Shown: piece by piece, positions 33,801 through 45,459 of the stretch
Position numbering within the stretch: the stretch's first letter is position 1
Layout: every line of letters begins with the position of its first letter
From: Lasiosphaeris hirsuta
Lineage: Eukaryota; Ascomycota; Sordariomycetes; Sordariales; Lasiosphaeriaceae
NCBI GenBank assembly: GCA_030549175.1
Contig: JAUKUA010000004.1
Coordinates: forward strand, 372,001-436,000
Length of the DNA: 64,000 nt
Reading direction: 5' to 3'
Made by a program: the position numbers and the translations under genes
Notes under the pieces: generated by a model
What the model was told of the DNA's origin: nothing
The model's input: only the letters and a program-made list of their open reading frames with translations
Databases searched by the model: none

Positions 33801-36552
33801 CTAAAAGAAAAGAAGATCCTCCTCCGCCCACCCCATCTCCCCAAACCCTTTCCTTACCACCTCCTCCATCGGGCCTGGCCCACACACCAACACCATAGTA
33901 TCCCTCTCCACCGGCGGCGCGCCAACCTCCCTCTCAAACAAGGCCCGATCCATGCGCCCCCTCAATCCCGTCCACGACGCCAACGGCCGACTCAGCGAAT
34001 ACAGCACCCTACACCTCCCCGCGCCCCTTTCCACCATGCCATCCAGCTCCGCCTTGCACAGGATATCCTGCTCAACCCGATTCGCATCCAGCACCAGACA
34101 CTCAGTCTCATCCCCCTCATCCCCCATGACCGCCCTCAACACCTGGTAGATGGGCGTGATGCCCGACCCCGCACACACCATGACGAACCTCGCCACCTTG
34201 CGCTCACGGCCGCCGACCGTGCACCGGCCCTTTCCCAGGTACTCAAACTTGCCGATTGGGCCCTTGAAGTCGACGGCGCGGCCCAGCGGCAGCGCGTCCA
34301 GCGCCTGCGTCATGCGGCCGCCCTTAGCCGCGGCCTTGTCGTAGTAGATCTTGACGAGCACGTCGAGCGTGCCGGCGGCCGAGGGTGGCGAGAGGGGCGT
34401 GTAGGCGCGGATGATAGCGTCGCTGCCAGAGGACGGCGACGGGTCGCGCAGCCGCATCATTAGGTGCTGGCCGACGGGCAGGCCGATGATCTGGGTGGGG
34501 TGGTCGAGGGTGAAGGTGAAGATCTTGGTGTCGGACGAGACTTTGGTTTTGGAGGTGAGCACGGCCGGGGACCATGATTTGGATTGGAGGAAGACGGGCC
34601 GCGGGGAGGAGGAGGTTGATGGGGATTCGTCGGCACCGGCGGCCAGTTGGGCGAGCGACTCCGGAGAGAGGGAGCCGATGTGGTAGTCTGGCATCATGGC
34701 TTTGGCGTTTTCACTATCTGCGACGGGGTTAGAGTTGGGTGTGGGTGGGAGGGGTGGGGATGGGCTTACGGATGGTCATGAACTCCTCGGTGACGTCCTG
34801 GCCAGCTCCACCGATGATGGAGGCTGCGCCGCCGGGGTGGCCCTCCAGGAATTTGGTGCCGTCGTAAACCTGCCCGTTGACCACGAACCAAGGCTGGGCG
34901 TCGCCGTCATGCTCGCGGAGCTCATCGAGGGCGATGTCACGACTGACCTCCTTGTTGACCATACATATTTCCTTGACAGGCTCTTCGACAACAGCCTCCT
35001 CTTCTCCGGCGACTTTCTCACCCCAAAAGCCGTTGACGATATTTCTTCCCTCCTTTTTTACCCTCTCCATCCACCCTCCACCTGCCAAAGTCGGCTGGGT
35101 AGGGTGCTCAAAGCGCAGAGTGTCTCCTTCCTTGTGGACTACTACTCTGAACCACGGGTTGTTCATCATCCCCAGTACGCTCCAGTACATGTCTCTGGGC
35201 TGGACCATCATCGAGTCGTCCATGGCTCGGACCATGACGTCCCTGGCATCCCGGAGTTGTGCCAACGGGATATCCAAGTCCCAGAAGCACCAGCAGAAAC
35301 AGGCTTCCCGCCACGACATATCGAGACGACCACCATACAGGATTTCGTTTTCAGGGGCTAGTTTGTACTCGTCCTCGGGGTAGGTGATGTTCGCAAGGGT
35401 CCAGGTCTTGCCTTGGTCAAGGGTAACTTCCAGTCGGGACACTCTCTTACCGCCGCCTGCGTACGCATAGCCCCTGAATTTGTAAGTCTCAGGACCTCCG
35501 GTGAGTGGTAATACTTCGTCGTGGGCGGGGTAGCAGGCAGCGCTGTTGGTATTCAGGTCGTAGATAGCGTAGCGCTCGTCCTTCCATGTCTCCGGGAGGT
35601 TGGCGCTCGCCTCAGGGCTCACCATGGTGGGCAGCACGCGGTTATCGTATATGTGGTACCAGTTGTCGCTTGGTGCGGCTGAGACAATAATCCGTTTCAA
35701 CCACTTGACGCTGCGGCCTCCGATTTGGCCCGGAATGACGATCCTCAGGGGCTTCCCATGGTCGGGGTGGAGAAGCTCGCCGTTCATCCTGTAAGACACC
35801 ATGATGCCTCGATTGGGGTCCATGGCCCAGTTGAGCTTGACAGAGGTGCCATAATACCCGTTTGGAAGCTTATCGGCGCCCTCGAAGCAGACGTACCTCG
35901 CCCCGCGCATGATACCAGCTCGCAAGAGCAGGTCGCCGAGGGACACGCCTGTCCAGAGCGCGGTGGAGAGGCCGGCAGCGCCCCAAGAGAAGCCCTTAGT
36001 CTTGCGGACAACATTCTGCTCTTTCCTTCTGTTGCCAGCGCAGACCAGGGTGATGGGGTACGTGACTTGCTCGTAGTCTCTAATGAGATCCCTCAGCGTC
36101 AACTTGAGGGGTCTCTCCACCATACCCTCCACAGTAAACTCCCAGTTGAGGATCTCAGAGTCTTCGACGAGTGGCACGGGCCCGTGGTTTCTCACGTAGT
36201 GCAGGTCTTTTGTAGTCAAGAAGCCCTCATCGTACAAGTCGCTGAGCGGGGCCTCAACATTGAAGGGGTGAACGCCCGTCAGTCTGATGAGGCGGGGGTC
36301 TCTTTCCACATGGCTGTCGGGTGTTTTAAGGTCTTCGGGCAGCACCTTGTTCTTCCTCGACTTCGGTGGAAGTGGGTAGGGTCGTGGACCTCGGGCCCCT
36401 GAATCGCTCACATCGTAGGCCCGGTCGAGGACATCTGACCAGTCGTATGTACTTGTGATAGTGGCGTCTTTGTGCGAAGGAAGAGCGCCGGGCGAGGCAT
36501 GGAATGAGGAAGGCCCGTCGACCGAGTGGGTTACAGATGACATCACCTCCAT
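33801..36552 (-). CDS. nit-3: Nitrate reductase [NAD(P)H]
   Basis: Cytosolic homodimeric enzyme reducing nitrate to nitrite, the first step of nitrate assimilation. Exons 36552-34770 and 34717-33801 give 899 aa, within the fungal range. Domains in order: molybdenum-cofactor domain (LVCAGNRRKEQN, with the Mo-ligating Cys at ~171; GGRSVKWLKRI; NPWFRV region), dimerisation domain, cytochrome b5 domain (HPGG His ~572 and IHS His ~595), FAD domain (RAYTPLS, GPIGKFEYLGKG) and NAD(P)H domain (CAGSGITPIYQVL, CGPGPM, C-terminal DLLFF). All key residues are present. The single intron splits the codon of the second heme-ligand His. The upstream 2 kb carry NIT4/NirA-type and GATA sites, as expected for nitrate induction and nitrogen catabolite control. 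No nitrite reductase or nitrate transporter gene is adjacent. Confidence 0.97.
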
Positions 36553-36623
36553 GACTTTGACGGACAGGGAGTAACTAGAGGCGAGAGAGGGGGGAGAATG
36601 AAATACAGCATAGGTGGGTAGAC

Positions 36624-36629
36624 AGATAA
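36624..36629 (+). promoter_or_regulatory. GATA element AGATAA
   Basis: HGATAR match 72 bp upstream of the nitrate reductase ATG. This is the binding type of AreA/NIT2. Confidence 0.4.
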
Positions 36630-36899
36630 ATATGTTATGAATTTTAAAACTAGATGTAGAACACCATAGAGCAGAGAGGGGCAGGGTACAAGTAAAGGGC
36701 CAGGTCCGAGTCCGAGGGGGGCCAAATAAAGTGGCTAAAGCATGGGGGCCAAGGCTGACGTTCTAGAAGTCAGCAGTCCATATATATGAGCCCAGCGAGC
36801 TCAGCAGAAGATCCCCGCGGTGTTGATCTCTCGGCTCGCTTGGTCGCTTCTCCGGAGCACGGGTGTAGGTAGCACGGGTTGGCTTGGAGCGCCGACGCT

Positions 36900-36907
36900 C
36901 TCCGCGG
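36900..36907 (+). promoter_or_regulatory. NirA/NIT4-type site CTCCGCGG
   Basis: Matches the published NirA consensus CTCCGHGG, 348 bp upstream of the nitrate reductase ATG. NirA/NIT4 is the nitrate-pathway-specific Zn2Cys6 activator. Confidence 0.55.
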
Positions 36908-37235
36908 GAAGGCGGCTCAACGGTTGGTGGCCTAGACCGCTATCAGCGCCTGTGCGAGGCGTGTACCAGTCGCCCCCGACTCTCTGGTGTCTCTCTTCGG
37001 CACGGAATCTATACCTCCCATGCCTCCAATCCTTCAATAAACACACCACAACCACGGCGTGGCAAGCGTGGGAGCCACGAGCATGGGGGTCTGGCAGTGA
37101 GATCTCCCGTCTCCCGTCTGCTCCCTCCATCAAACCATGCGAGACAACTGCACACACGGGCTGCAGGTATCGCAGACACTGTAGACACTGCAGACACTGT
37201 GCTGCGCTCTGCAGAGGCTGGCATGCGATGATGCT

Positions 37236-37243
37236 TCCGCGGA
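37236..37243. promoter_or_regulatory. perfect NIT4-type palindrome TCCGCGGA
   Basis: Exact palindrome equal to the Neurospora NIT4 binding core, 684 bp upstream of the nitrate reductase start. It is immediately followed by a GATAT. Confidence 0.6.
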
Positions 37244-37311
37244 TATGCCAGGACCGCAAGTGATGACCAAAAGGGCAGCGCAGTGTTTGTCTCTACATAG
37301 AGTCTGCGCTC

Positions 37312-37365
37312 TTATCAAGCTTTCCAGAAACCGAATTGTCGCCGGCAAATCAGCGGCCCCGATAA
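37312..37365. promoter_or_regulatory. paired GATA elements in opposite orientation
   Basis: TTATCA at 37312-37317 and CGATAA at 37360-37365. NIT2 is known to prefer two or more nearby GATA cores. The function is inferred from position upstream of nit-3. Confidence 0.45.
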
Positions 37366-38621
37366 GAAACCCGCTAAATCATGGGACGGAGATGCTTCGA
37401 CAGCACGAGCCGGGGGGGCAACGCTACCGCCCGGCAGCCAAGACTTGGCTCAGGACTCAGGGCCACCACCACAGACGACCTAATTATAGCTGTCACGATT
37501 CATACATGATTCAGCATTGAGCACAGCATGCACTGCAGTAGGCATCATCCTCCTACCCCTCGCTCGGCCCCCTCTCGAACCAGCACCCCGAACCACTGGC
37601 ATCCATCCCCCTAACGTGAGCCGAGCCGCCATCCTCCATACCATCCCATCTCATACAAAATCCTGTACATGAGCAATCTTTTCTCCGATTGGCCCGCTTG
37701 GCCCAAAGGAGCCTCCCCTACTGTAGCAGAGATAAGAAGTCTTGGCCGTCTGGGTAAGGTGGCCGCACAGTCCGGAGTTGAATGTTCCTCCGCCTCGACG
37801 CTATACGCAACTGACAGATAGGACTGCCAACCGAAGAATTACATATGCCAAGTTTTCCAGAGCAAAGAAAGAGGACATAAATCTCGGTGATACCGGTCTT
37901 CTGTTACTTTGCATCTCAGGACTCAAACGTCCAAACCTATTCATTGCGGACAAGCTCTGAAGCCTTCATTCCAAGCCAAGCACTATTGCAAGTACCGTGG
38001 CCGTGTTAATAATTCGGTTAAGAATTCAAACAGCTAAGTTTTTGGGCGACTAAGCCGAAAAACAAAAACCCCCCCAAAAAAACCAATATGGGGATTGAAT
38101 CCGAGGTTGGCAAGATTGCTGAGTGTTGAAACAAAACAATTTCCGTAGTGCTCCAATCGTCCCTTCTTTTGAGTTTGGGATGACGAAATCCGGATCCCCA
38201 GTGCTTGACGCGGGGTTTGATCCCTCGTCTGCGGGGCAAGCGTGCACGCGCTAATCTCGCTTATCGCGGCAATACACCCAATCAACGCACGGGACATCCA
38301 CCACTGATGGCATTCTTAGCGGTCCCACAGCTTTTTTTAGGGATTCCTATCCACCATGGCTTTTCATCGTTTATCAATCTCGTCAACGCCGGTCGCGTTT
38401 CGATTGACAGGAAGCCTCTTTCAATTTGAGTGGAACGACACTTCACTTTAGTTCCCGCCCTCGCTAGAGCTCCCCCTAACTCCAGCGTACACCACGTCAC
38501 CGATGCCTACCATTGCTGATGGGGATTGCCGCTTCCGATTCTTCTACCCTTAGCCCTCCGATCTGCGAATGCCAGGGATCGGCAATTCTTGCTTGAACAT
38601 ACATCAGATCACCCACTCATC

Positions 38622-41600
38622 ATGGATCGCGCAAGACGGCGTACGTTTCCTCTGCTCCGCGCCCACCCAACTTTGACCTTATTGTCTGACCCTTCGATAG
38701 GCGAGCTCCGCGATCTGAACCAGAGAGCATGGGATGGCGAGAGAGGTGCGGCATGCCCCCTCGTCAATTCACCCTGTGCCTTGACTAACTCGCTGTGTCT
38801 AGATCTCTTTCCTGTCGCCAAGTCTCTCGATTCAACCCTCAAGAAGAATACCGCATTCATCAAGCGTCTGCGCACTACCATCTCCTCCGCGACGCTCAAC
38901 ACTTTCCTCCAGGAGATCCGAACCGTCAGCCTATCCAAGTACCTCTCCGAGATCATCTCAGCCTGCCATGAGGGGTTGTGCAAACTCAAAAACCAGGGTG
39001 ATATCGAAGCGGGTGTCGAAATTGTCAGCGCATTACACCAGCGATTTGGCCCCGCAGACTTCACCGAATACCTAGGATGGTTACTCGGCAAGTCCATGGC
39101 CACCCCCGACAAGGGCTACCTCAAAACGCTCGCCCCCGAAGCACGAGAAAAGGAAGAAAAGGACCGCTTGGTTCGACAGCGGGTTCTACTTCGCGTTGTA
39201 ACTGAGCTGTGGTTGGTCGGCGTGCTGCGAACTCTCGATGATGTCGCCCGCCCCGATGACGCCACCAAAGGAGCAGCTGGGAGAGCCAATGAACTGAAGC
39301 CCCGAGGCTCTTCCAAGGGGGGCGGTGCAGAGCCCTTTCCTCTAGAGGTTTTGAAGGATCTTTTGGGCCACGACCGGGAGCATGCAAACCTTCCGCTGCT
39401 GGTCGCATTCGTCAAGGCTTTCAGCTGGGACATTCTTGGAGTGAGAGCCGCTGGATCCGAAGGTCGTACGACCGTTGAAGAAGACGGTGCAACCAAAACC
39501 ACAGACGCAGCTGATGAGCGGGATGAAGAGGCAATCGTGTCTTCGGACGACCCCCCATTCACCTCGCCCGAGCTGCAGGAGCGCTTCAAGAACATCCTGA
39601 AACGATATTTCGAGGACGTCAAAGCTCACCTCGTCCGAGACCAGAAAGCCATCTTCAGCCAGTCCCGTAAAAATGCCGAGGCATACGTGAAGTCAGGTGA
39701 GGTCTTTGAGGATCGCCAGTCCAACTTTGAGAAGCAGGTTAAGGCTCAAGAACGCCTCGTCGCCTATGCTCAAGCTATAGCCGATGTCATTGGTGCAGAA
39801 ATGCCAGAATTGAAGGACAATGACGATCCCGGTGCCGCGACCAATGGTTCTATTGGCATTGTCAAGGCCGGGGAGTATCTCCGTGGCCAGGGCGATGGCT
39901 GTGGTATTTGGGAGGACGAAGAAGAACGCCGTTTCTACGAAAACCTTGTTGACCTGAAAGGAAAAGTGCCTGGCATCCTCCTTGAGGAGGTCAAGAAGAA
40001 GAAGCCAGAGTCGGACGATCAAGTTGGGAAAAAAATTGATCCCGTTGAAGCCGCCGAGGCCGCAAAGGCTGCCGAGGCTGCCGCTGACGACCAGTCGATG
40101 GCGATTGCAAACAAGACGATCGGTGCCCAGGTTGACGCGCTTCTGCTTAGACTTCCTGATTTGACCAGCAAAGATGCCATTGATCAGACAGCGATCGACT
40201 TCTGCTTCCTCAACTCCAAGGCTTCCCGAAATCGTCTCATCAAAGCCCTCACCGATGTCCCTAAGGGCCGTGGCGACCTTCTCCCAAGCTGGTCCAGGCT
40301 TGTTGCAACCCTTGGACAGTACATGCCCGACATCCCTAAGGGACTCGTTGACTATCTCGATGCCGAGTTCCGTAGCCTCCAGCGTCGCAAGGATAAGGAG
40401 TTTCTGGGCCAAGTCCGCCTCGGGAACATCCGCTACCTTGCTGAACTGACCAAGTTTGGCATTGTCCCCGAGCACGTCGTCTTTCATTGCCTCAAGGTCA
40501 GTCTGGATGATTTCTCTCGAATGAACATTGAGATCATTTGCAACCTACTGGAGAACTGCGGTCGTTACTTACTCCGGCACCCCGAGACATCCCCTCGTAT
40601 GGCATCGTTCCTAGAGACCCTCCAGCGGAAGAAGTCCGTGCAGCATATCGGCCAAGCCGAGAAAATGTTGATCGAGAATGCCGTCTACTATGTGGACCCG
40701 CCCCAGCGCCCAGCCATTCAGCAAAAGGAGAGGACGCCGATGGAGCTCTTCATTCGGAAGCTGATCTATGGCGACCTGACAAAGCGGAACTACAGCAAGA
40801 TCCTAAGGCAGATCCGCAGACTCCACTGGGAGGAAAAAGAGGTTTGTTGCCGTTACGTCTTGCTCGCCGCGCATTTTAGTAACACGTTGATGTTTAGGTT
40901 GTCGATATTCTTCACAAGGTCTTCTCGAAGCCCGGAAAAGTCAAATACGGCAACATCCATCTCCTTGCCATTCTTCTGAGTGCCCTGTATAGATACCATG
41001 CCGACTTCGTTATCGGCGTCATTGACCATGTGATTGAGTCGATCTGCTTTGGGCTTGAGCAGAATGACTTCAAGTTCAACCAACGCCGAGTCGCAGAGGT
41101 CAAATACCTGGGGGAGCTTTACAACTACAGAATGCTCGAGCACCCCGTGATCTTTGACACCATGTACAAGATCATGACCTTTGGCTATGGTATGTACTGA
41201 GGTGTTACCCATAATATGAGCTGCTTCTGACAATATGCAACAGGGGGTCCACCAATTCCTGGCCGCGCAAACCCACTTGACCTGCTAGACGACTTTTTCC
41301 GAATTCGCTTGATCTCTACAGTACTCGAGACATGTGGCATGTTCTTCAACAAGGGGGCAGCGGGAAAGAAACTGGACTACTTCCTTTCTTTTTTCCAGTA
41401 TTATATCTACACCAAAAACCCTCTTCCGATGGACATCGAGTTTCTTGTGCAAGATATTTTTGCTCTCACGCGACCTCAGTGGAAGCTGGCGTCCAATCTG
41501 GAAGAAGCCTCCAAAGTCTTTCAGCTAGCTGTCGCTCAGGACCAGAAGACGACTGGGCAGGACAAGGGTGTTGAACAGGACGATGCGACTAGTGGAACTT

Positions 41601-42460
41601 CGTCGGATGATGATATGCAGCTTGGCGAACAGGATGACGATGAAGACTCTGGCTCAGACGAAGGAGACGCAGAGGTATGTCCTGCGTCATCACTCCCACC
41701 CTTTCACAAAGCTAACCGCGCTCGGGTGTGCTAGGACATCGAACAGAACCCTACTTACTATGACACCGGATCCGAAGAAGAGGCAGCTATAGTTGTCACC
41801 CGGCAGGAAGAGGAGATCGATCCAGAGGATGAGGCCGATTTCGAACGTGAGTATGCAAAGATGATGGCTGAAAGCTTAGACTCCCGAAAAGCCGAACGCA
41901 AACAACAGTTCGACCTTCCACTACCCGTCAGGTCCAAACCTCGCGAGGCTACAGCGGGTGTTGAGCCTGCGGAAACCCCATCTGAAGGATTCGGCAGCAT
42001 GATGGCCTTCTCCCTACTGACAAAGAAGGGAAATCGTCAACAGGTAGGTGCCAGGAGTTGCAAGGTTTTAATAAATGCTAATTTGTGTCAGACTCGAACG
42101 GTTGAATTACCTTCTGATTCTCATTTTGCGATCGCAATGAAGAATCAGCAGCAGGCAGAAAAGGAGGAGCAGCAGCGCATCAAGAACCTGGTGCTCAACT
42201 ACGATCTTCGCGAGAACGAGGATCATGATGGTGAACACAACTTGACACCCCTCCACCCCAACACCAATATTCACAGTGCATCCCTAGGCAACGACAAATC
42301 TGGCGCCCACCACCATAACCGATCCGATCCCAGAACAGGCAAAGAGCGGAGCGGACAGCGAGTCCGTAAACTGCAGCTCAGTGACGTCGATTGGTATGAC
42401 AAATCCCAGACATATAAATTTCCCCCCAGATCGGTCCCAGGCACAGGACGTACCCGGTAG
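38622..42460 (+). CDS. upf2: Nonsense-mediated decay factor Upf2/Nmd2
   Basis: Scaffold of the Upf1-Upf2-Upf3 surveillance complex, cytoplasmic. Exons 38622-38640, 38701-38745, 38803-40841, 40898-41189, 41244-41674, 41735-42043 and 42092-42460 give 1,167 aa, normal for Upf2. The N terminus MDRARRRELRDLNQRAWDG is followed by three MIF4G-type helical regions (starting near residues ~25, ~440 and ~640). Recognisable stretches are FIKRLRT, LSEIISACHEGL, YLGELYNYRMLEH and FFQYYIYTKNPLPMDIEF. After them comes a long acidic region (SSDDDMQLGEQDDDEDSGSD), which in Upf2 precedes the Upf1-binding tail. The last exon ends in a basic GQRVRKLQLSDVDWY segment seen in fungal homologues. Introns 1, 2 and 6 are multiples of three and stop-free. 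The exact C terminus is slightly uncertain. Confidence 0.92.
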
Positions 42461-43995
42461 AACCGGACCAGGTACATCAGCAATGTCCTGCAGAGGACTT
42501 GAGGAGTTGTCACCTGAAGCATCGCCAAGAAGGAAAGCATAACTAGCACAACAGCTGCATGCTCTCTTCTTTGGGCAGTTATCAGCGGTAGCGATTTCGG
42601 AGCAACCCTGGACGGTAGAGAGATACCAGCCAGCGCAGATGTTACTGACACCATGACTTTTTGTGCACGTCAATAGGACCTGATTCGAGGATTTGATTCC
42701 GGCATTCAACACCACGCAGGATTTCAAGAATACGATTTCGGGCTGCTCTTCCTCAAACAGGCGGCAATCTGGCCTCGCCTTGCGGAGGTAGGCACGGGCC
42801 GACAAGTAGGACAGGTAGCTCTCGTGACAGAGATGGGTCTCTACTACCGACTTGGTATCGACTCGACGATGCAACAGCGGAAGCCATTTGGTTGATCTCG
42901 TCGCTGTGGCCCGGAGACGGACCAATCGGCCGCGAATAGGACCTATGGTGGGAAGTTCACTCGAGCTATTGGAAGCATGCAATAGATTTTGATATTGCTT
43001 TGGAAGAGAGAGTAAAGGGAAGTTCCGATGACGCGTGGACAGTACAAGCGAGCACCACCGGTTAATTGGTAGCTGCTGCCAGTCTCAGGGGTTTTGAGGC
43101 GCGTCGTTGGTATTGCCGGCCTGCAAAGCTTGGCTCTCTAGGCCTAGTCTGCTAATGCAACCCCGAGGCTCTCGAGAGGTGATGAATGTTCCGGGTGTTT
43201 ATCGAGGGGATGCATCAGGCTCTGTCCTGTCTGCTCCAACAAGCAGCAGCCTGTTCCAGAAAGCGGATAGTCATACATGTAGACAGCACTAGATAAAAAA
43301 ATCAACCCGATTCCTTTTTAACGCCGAGTTGCAGCTCGACCTCGACTTTGGTGCAATGGGGGAGCGATGCTACGCTAACGAGTTGACTAAACAGCCGGGA
43401 ACCAGCAGGCCGGAAGTTGATGCTCGGAAGAAGATGCCGCACTCTGGCGTGCTGGGGCGCCGAATGGCGGCTGCCGGGGCTAGCTCTTCTAAACCGATAT
43501 TAGAGTCTACAAGGGATGACGCAGCTGCGGAACGAAGCGCCGCCTACGGTTCCATTCCAGAAGACTTTCTGTGAGGGAAAAATAGAAGGGAAAAATAGAA
43601 AGCGAAAATATTGGAATCGCCAAACGGATTGCCCCTGCCAAGCGCGCCTTGTTTGCGGCGACAAGCCTTGTGGCGGGCTCGGCAGGTGTCTAGGTGGCTT
43701 TTGACCCATGCCAGGGGCCATGTAACCTAAGCCGTTGTGCCGTTGAAACGACTCGACATCAAACATCTTCGGCTTCCTTTGCCTCGATCCAGGTTCCAAG
43801 TAACGAATGTTTACGACGAGAGGCAAAGGCCATGGGGATGCTGAGGTTAGATGGCAATCGGCAGCCGTATTCATTCAATAAAATTCCATCCTACCCTGCC
43901 CTCGTCAAATTTTCTTTCTTCCATTCTGGTTTTGGCCCCACGGCTGATGGCGGGAGGTCGTCCTTCCGCATTCATAGCGAGCTACGTCTTGTATG

Positions 43996-44019
43996 CATGC
44001 GATGCAAGTGCATCGCATG
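43996..44019. repeat. perfect 11-bp inverted repeat with 2-nt centre
   Basis: CATGCGATGCA, then AG, then TGCATCGCATG. It could be a dimeric transcription-factor site; there is no assignment. Confidence 0.85.
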
Positions 44020-45235
44020 TGCGCAGCACTCCATGTAATGTCGATGCACGACAGCAGCGCAGTCAGAGTCTGCTTGCCCCTGCATGGCCGCCAGCTTGAG
44101 GCCCTGCCTCGCCTCAAGGCTGGCTGCTGTCGTTGAAGGTTCCTACATCGACGCACCTACTCTCGAGTCGGACAGCATGCTCCGGGCATGGCTTGAGGGC
44201 GTACAATCGGGGTTTTTCATCTTTTAGGTTACTCCTGGAAGGGCCTCAGCGACACAACATATGGATCTGAAAAGGCACCACCGTCGTCGGAGCCGCGCAT
44301 AGGGTATGGAGGTGTCGATGGGCTGCCCGAGCTGGTCTGGGGAAGTTGAACTGATCGGACCCCAAGACCGGGGAATAGATGCAGACCAGATTTGTTTCCT
44401 CGGCTTTCCTCGGGTTGCACACCACCAATATGGTGGAGCAATGGCTGCGACACCAGAATAGTGTCTGTGGGATTTGTCTTTCTTGACCCCAGGTCTAATC
44501 ATTGCGTCCAGTGCCTCATGTCTGCATACTCCTGCGACGGTGTGCATGCCTTTTCTTTGTCTGATGGCGACTTGGGCTGAGAACCTGGTCCCTGTTTCTG
44601 TCTTGTTTGCTCACCACCACCAGCATCAACCCCAGCGATCGGCCTGGAAGCGCCAATTCACGGTATTTGCAACATGTTCTTCTTCTTTATTTTTATTTTC
44701 CTCGCCTGCTCTAAACCTGTCCCGCAGGTCTGGTGAGGATTTTCCCCTGTGGGGCCCCGTGAGCCTGTTGTCACCCATGATATGTGGCCCCGGCTAAACT
44801 GCTTCATTTGTAGATATTGTCCCTCCCACCGGGCCCATTGCCGTTGCGCCCATAGGCGACGTGCTCATTTCTCTGGCCCAGATGCATCGGGATATGGCCC
44901 TAAGAGGCGTAGCCGTGGTCCGTGGCTGCGGTTGCGGTTGCGGTTGCGGGCCAGCTGAGAGGTTGAAGGTCAGGTCGTCGTGGTGTTTCCCCGGTTCGCC
45001 TCATCTCCCCGCCTTCGTTCGATCTCTGCTCTTCCTGCACCTTCATCTGATTCCCAGCAGACCGTGGGTAGGACTAGCCCATGGTGTCTTTCCACGCCGC
45101 CCGGGGTGGAGAGTGAATCTTCCCTCGAAATAAAACTGCGACGAGATCCGCTCCTCGCCCACGGCCAGAAGGACGGGCAAACTTCCAACCATCCCCCAGG
45201 TCAGGTCTTGGAATCCGGCTGAGCGTGCTCGCCCT

Positions 45236-45280
45236 GCAAGAAGCCGACCCCCCCCCCCCCCCCCCCCCCCGGCTTCTTGC
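45236..45280 (+). repeat. inverted repeat framing a C23 tract
   Basis: GCAAGAAGCC (45236-45245) and its exact complement GGCTTCTTGC (45271-45280) enclose GA plus 23 C. It lies 180-225 bp upstream of the chitin synthase start codon, probably within the mRNA leader. Confidence 0.8.
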
Positions 45281-45459
45281 TTGCTGCAGCTTCCCGCCGA
45301 CCGCTTCTTGGACGTTTGCTGGCCGCGTGGATAGGGGCTTTGGCGACGCCTGGCCTCCCCTTGGCGACTTGTCTTATTTACTGTTATTTATCCCCTCGAC
45401 GTCGGTCCTTGGTTGTACCTTTATCCTGGGCTTCGACACTCTGTCGACTCTATCCCAAA

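Larger units (their letters stand above)
36553..38621. promoter_or_regulatory. nit-3/upf2 divergent intergenic region
   Basis: 2.07 kb between divergent start codons, with no supportable gene. It contains a perfect TCCGCGGA palindrome, a CTCCGCGG site and several HGATAR elements (listed separately). On the upf2 side, 38060-38100 has A/C homopolymer runs. Confidence 0.65.
42461..45459. other. intergenic, 3 kb
   Basis: No convincing gene. Frames of 100-230 codons on the minus strand at 42271-42982 lack family resemblance. It holds an 11-bp perfect palindrome at 43996-44019 and, near the chitin synthase start, a C23 tract inside an inverted repeat. The long upstream region may carry an extended 5' leader for the chitin synthase. 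Confidence 0.55.

Noticed and set aside
35725..36402. 225-codon plus-strand frame antisense to nitrate reductase
   Set aside because: Shadow of a well-conserved gene, with no motifs of its own.
38088..38290. two minus-strand B-box-like words (GGATTCAATCC and GGATCAAACCCC), one followed by a T-run
   Set aside because: No A box and no cloverleaf could be built around either, so no tRNA is called.
40842..40979. upf2 ending at 40979 by reading through intron 3
   Set aside because: The donor at 40842 and acceptor at 40897 restore the conserved VVDILHKVFSKPGKVKYGN segment.
33801..42460. nitrate assimilation gene cluster (nitrate reductase with neighbours)
   Set aside because: The neighbours are a complex I subunit and Upf2; no nitrite reductase or nitrate transporter is present.
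42271..42982. 232-codon minus-strand frame overlapping the 3' end of upf2
   Set aside because: Composition and lack of motifs suggest chance; it overlaps the last upf2 exon.
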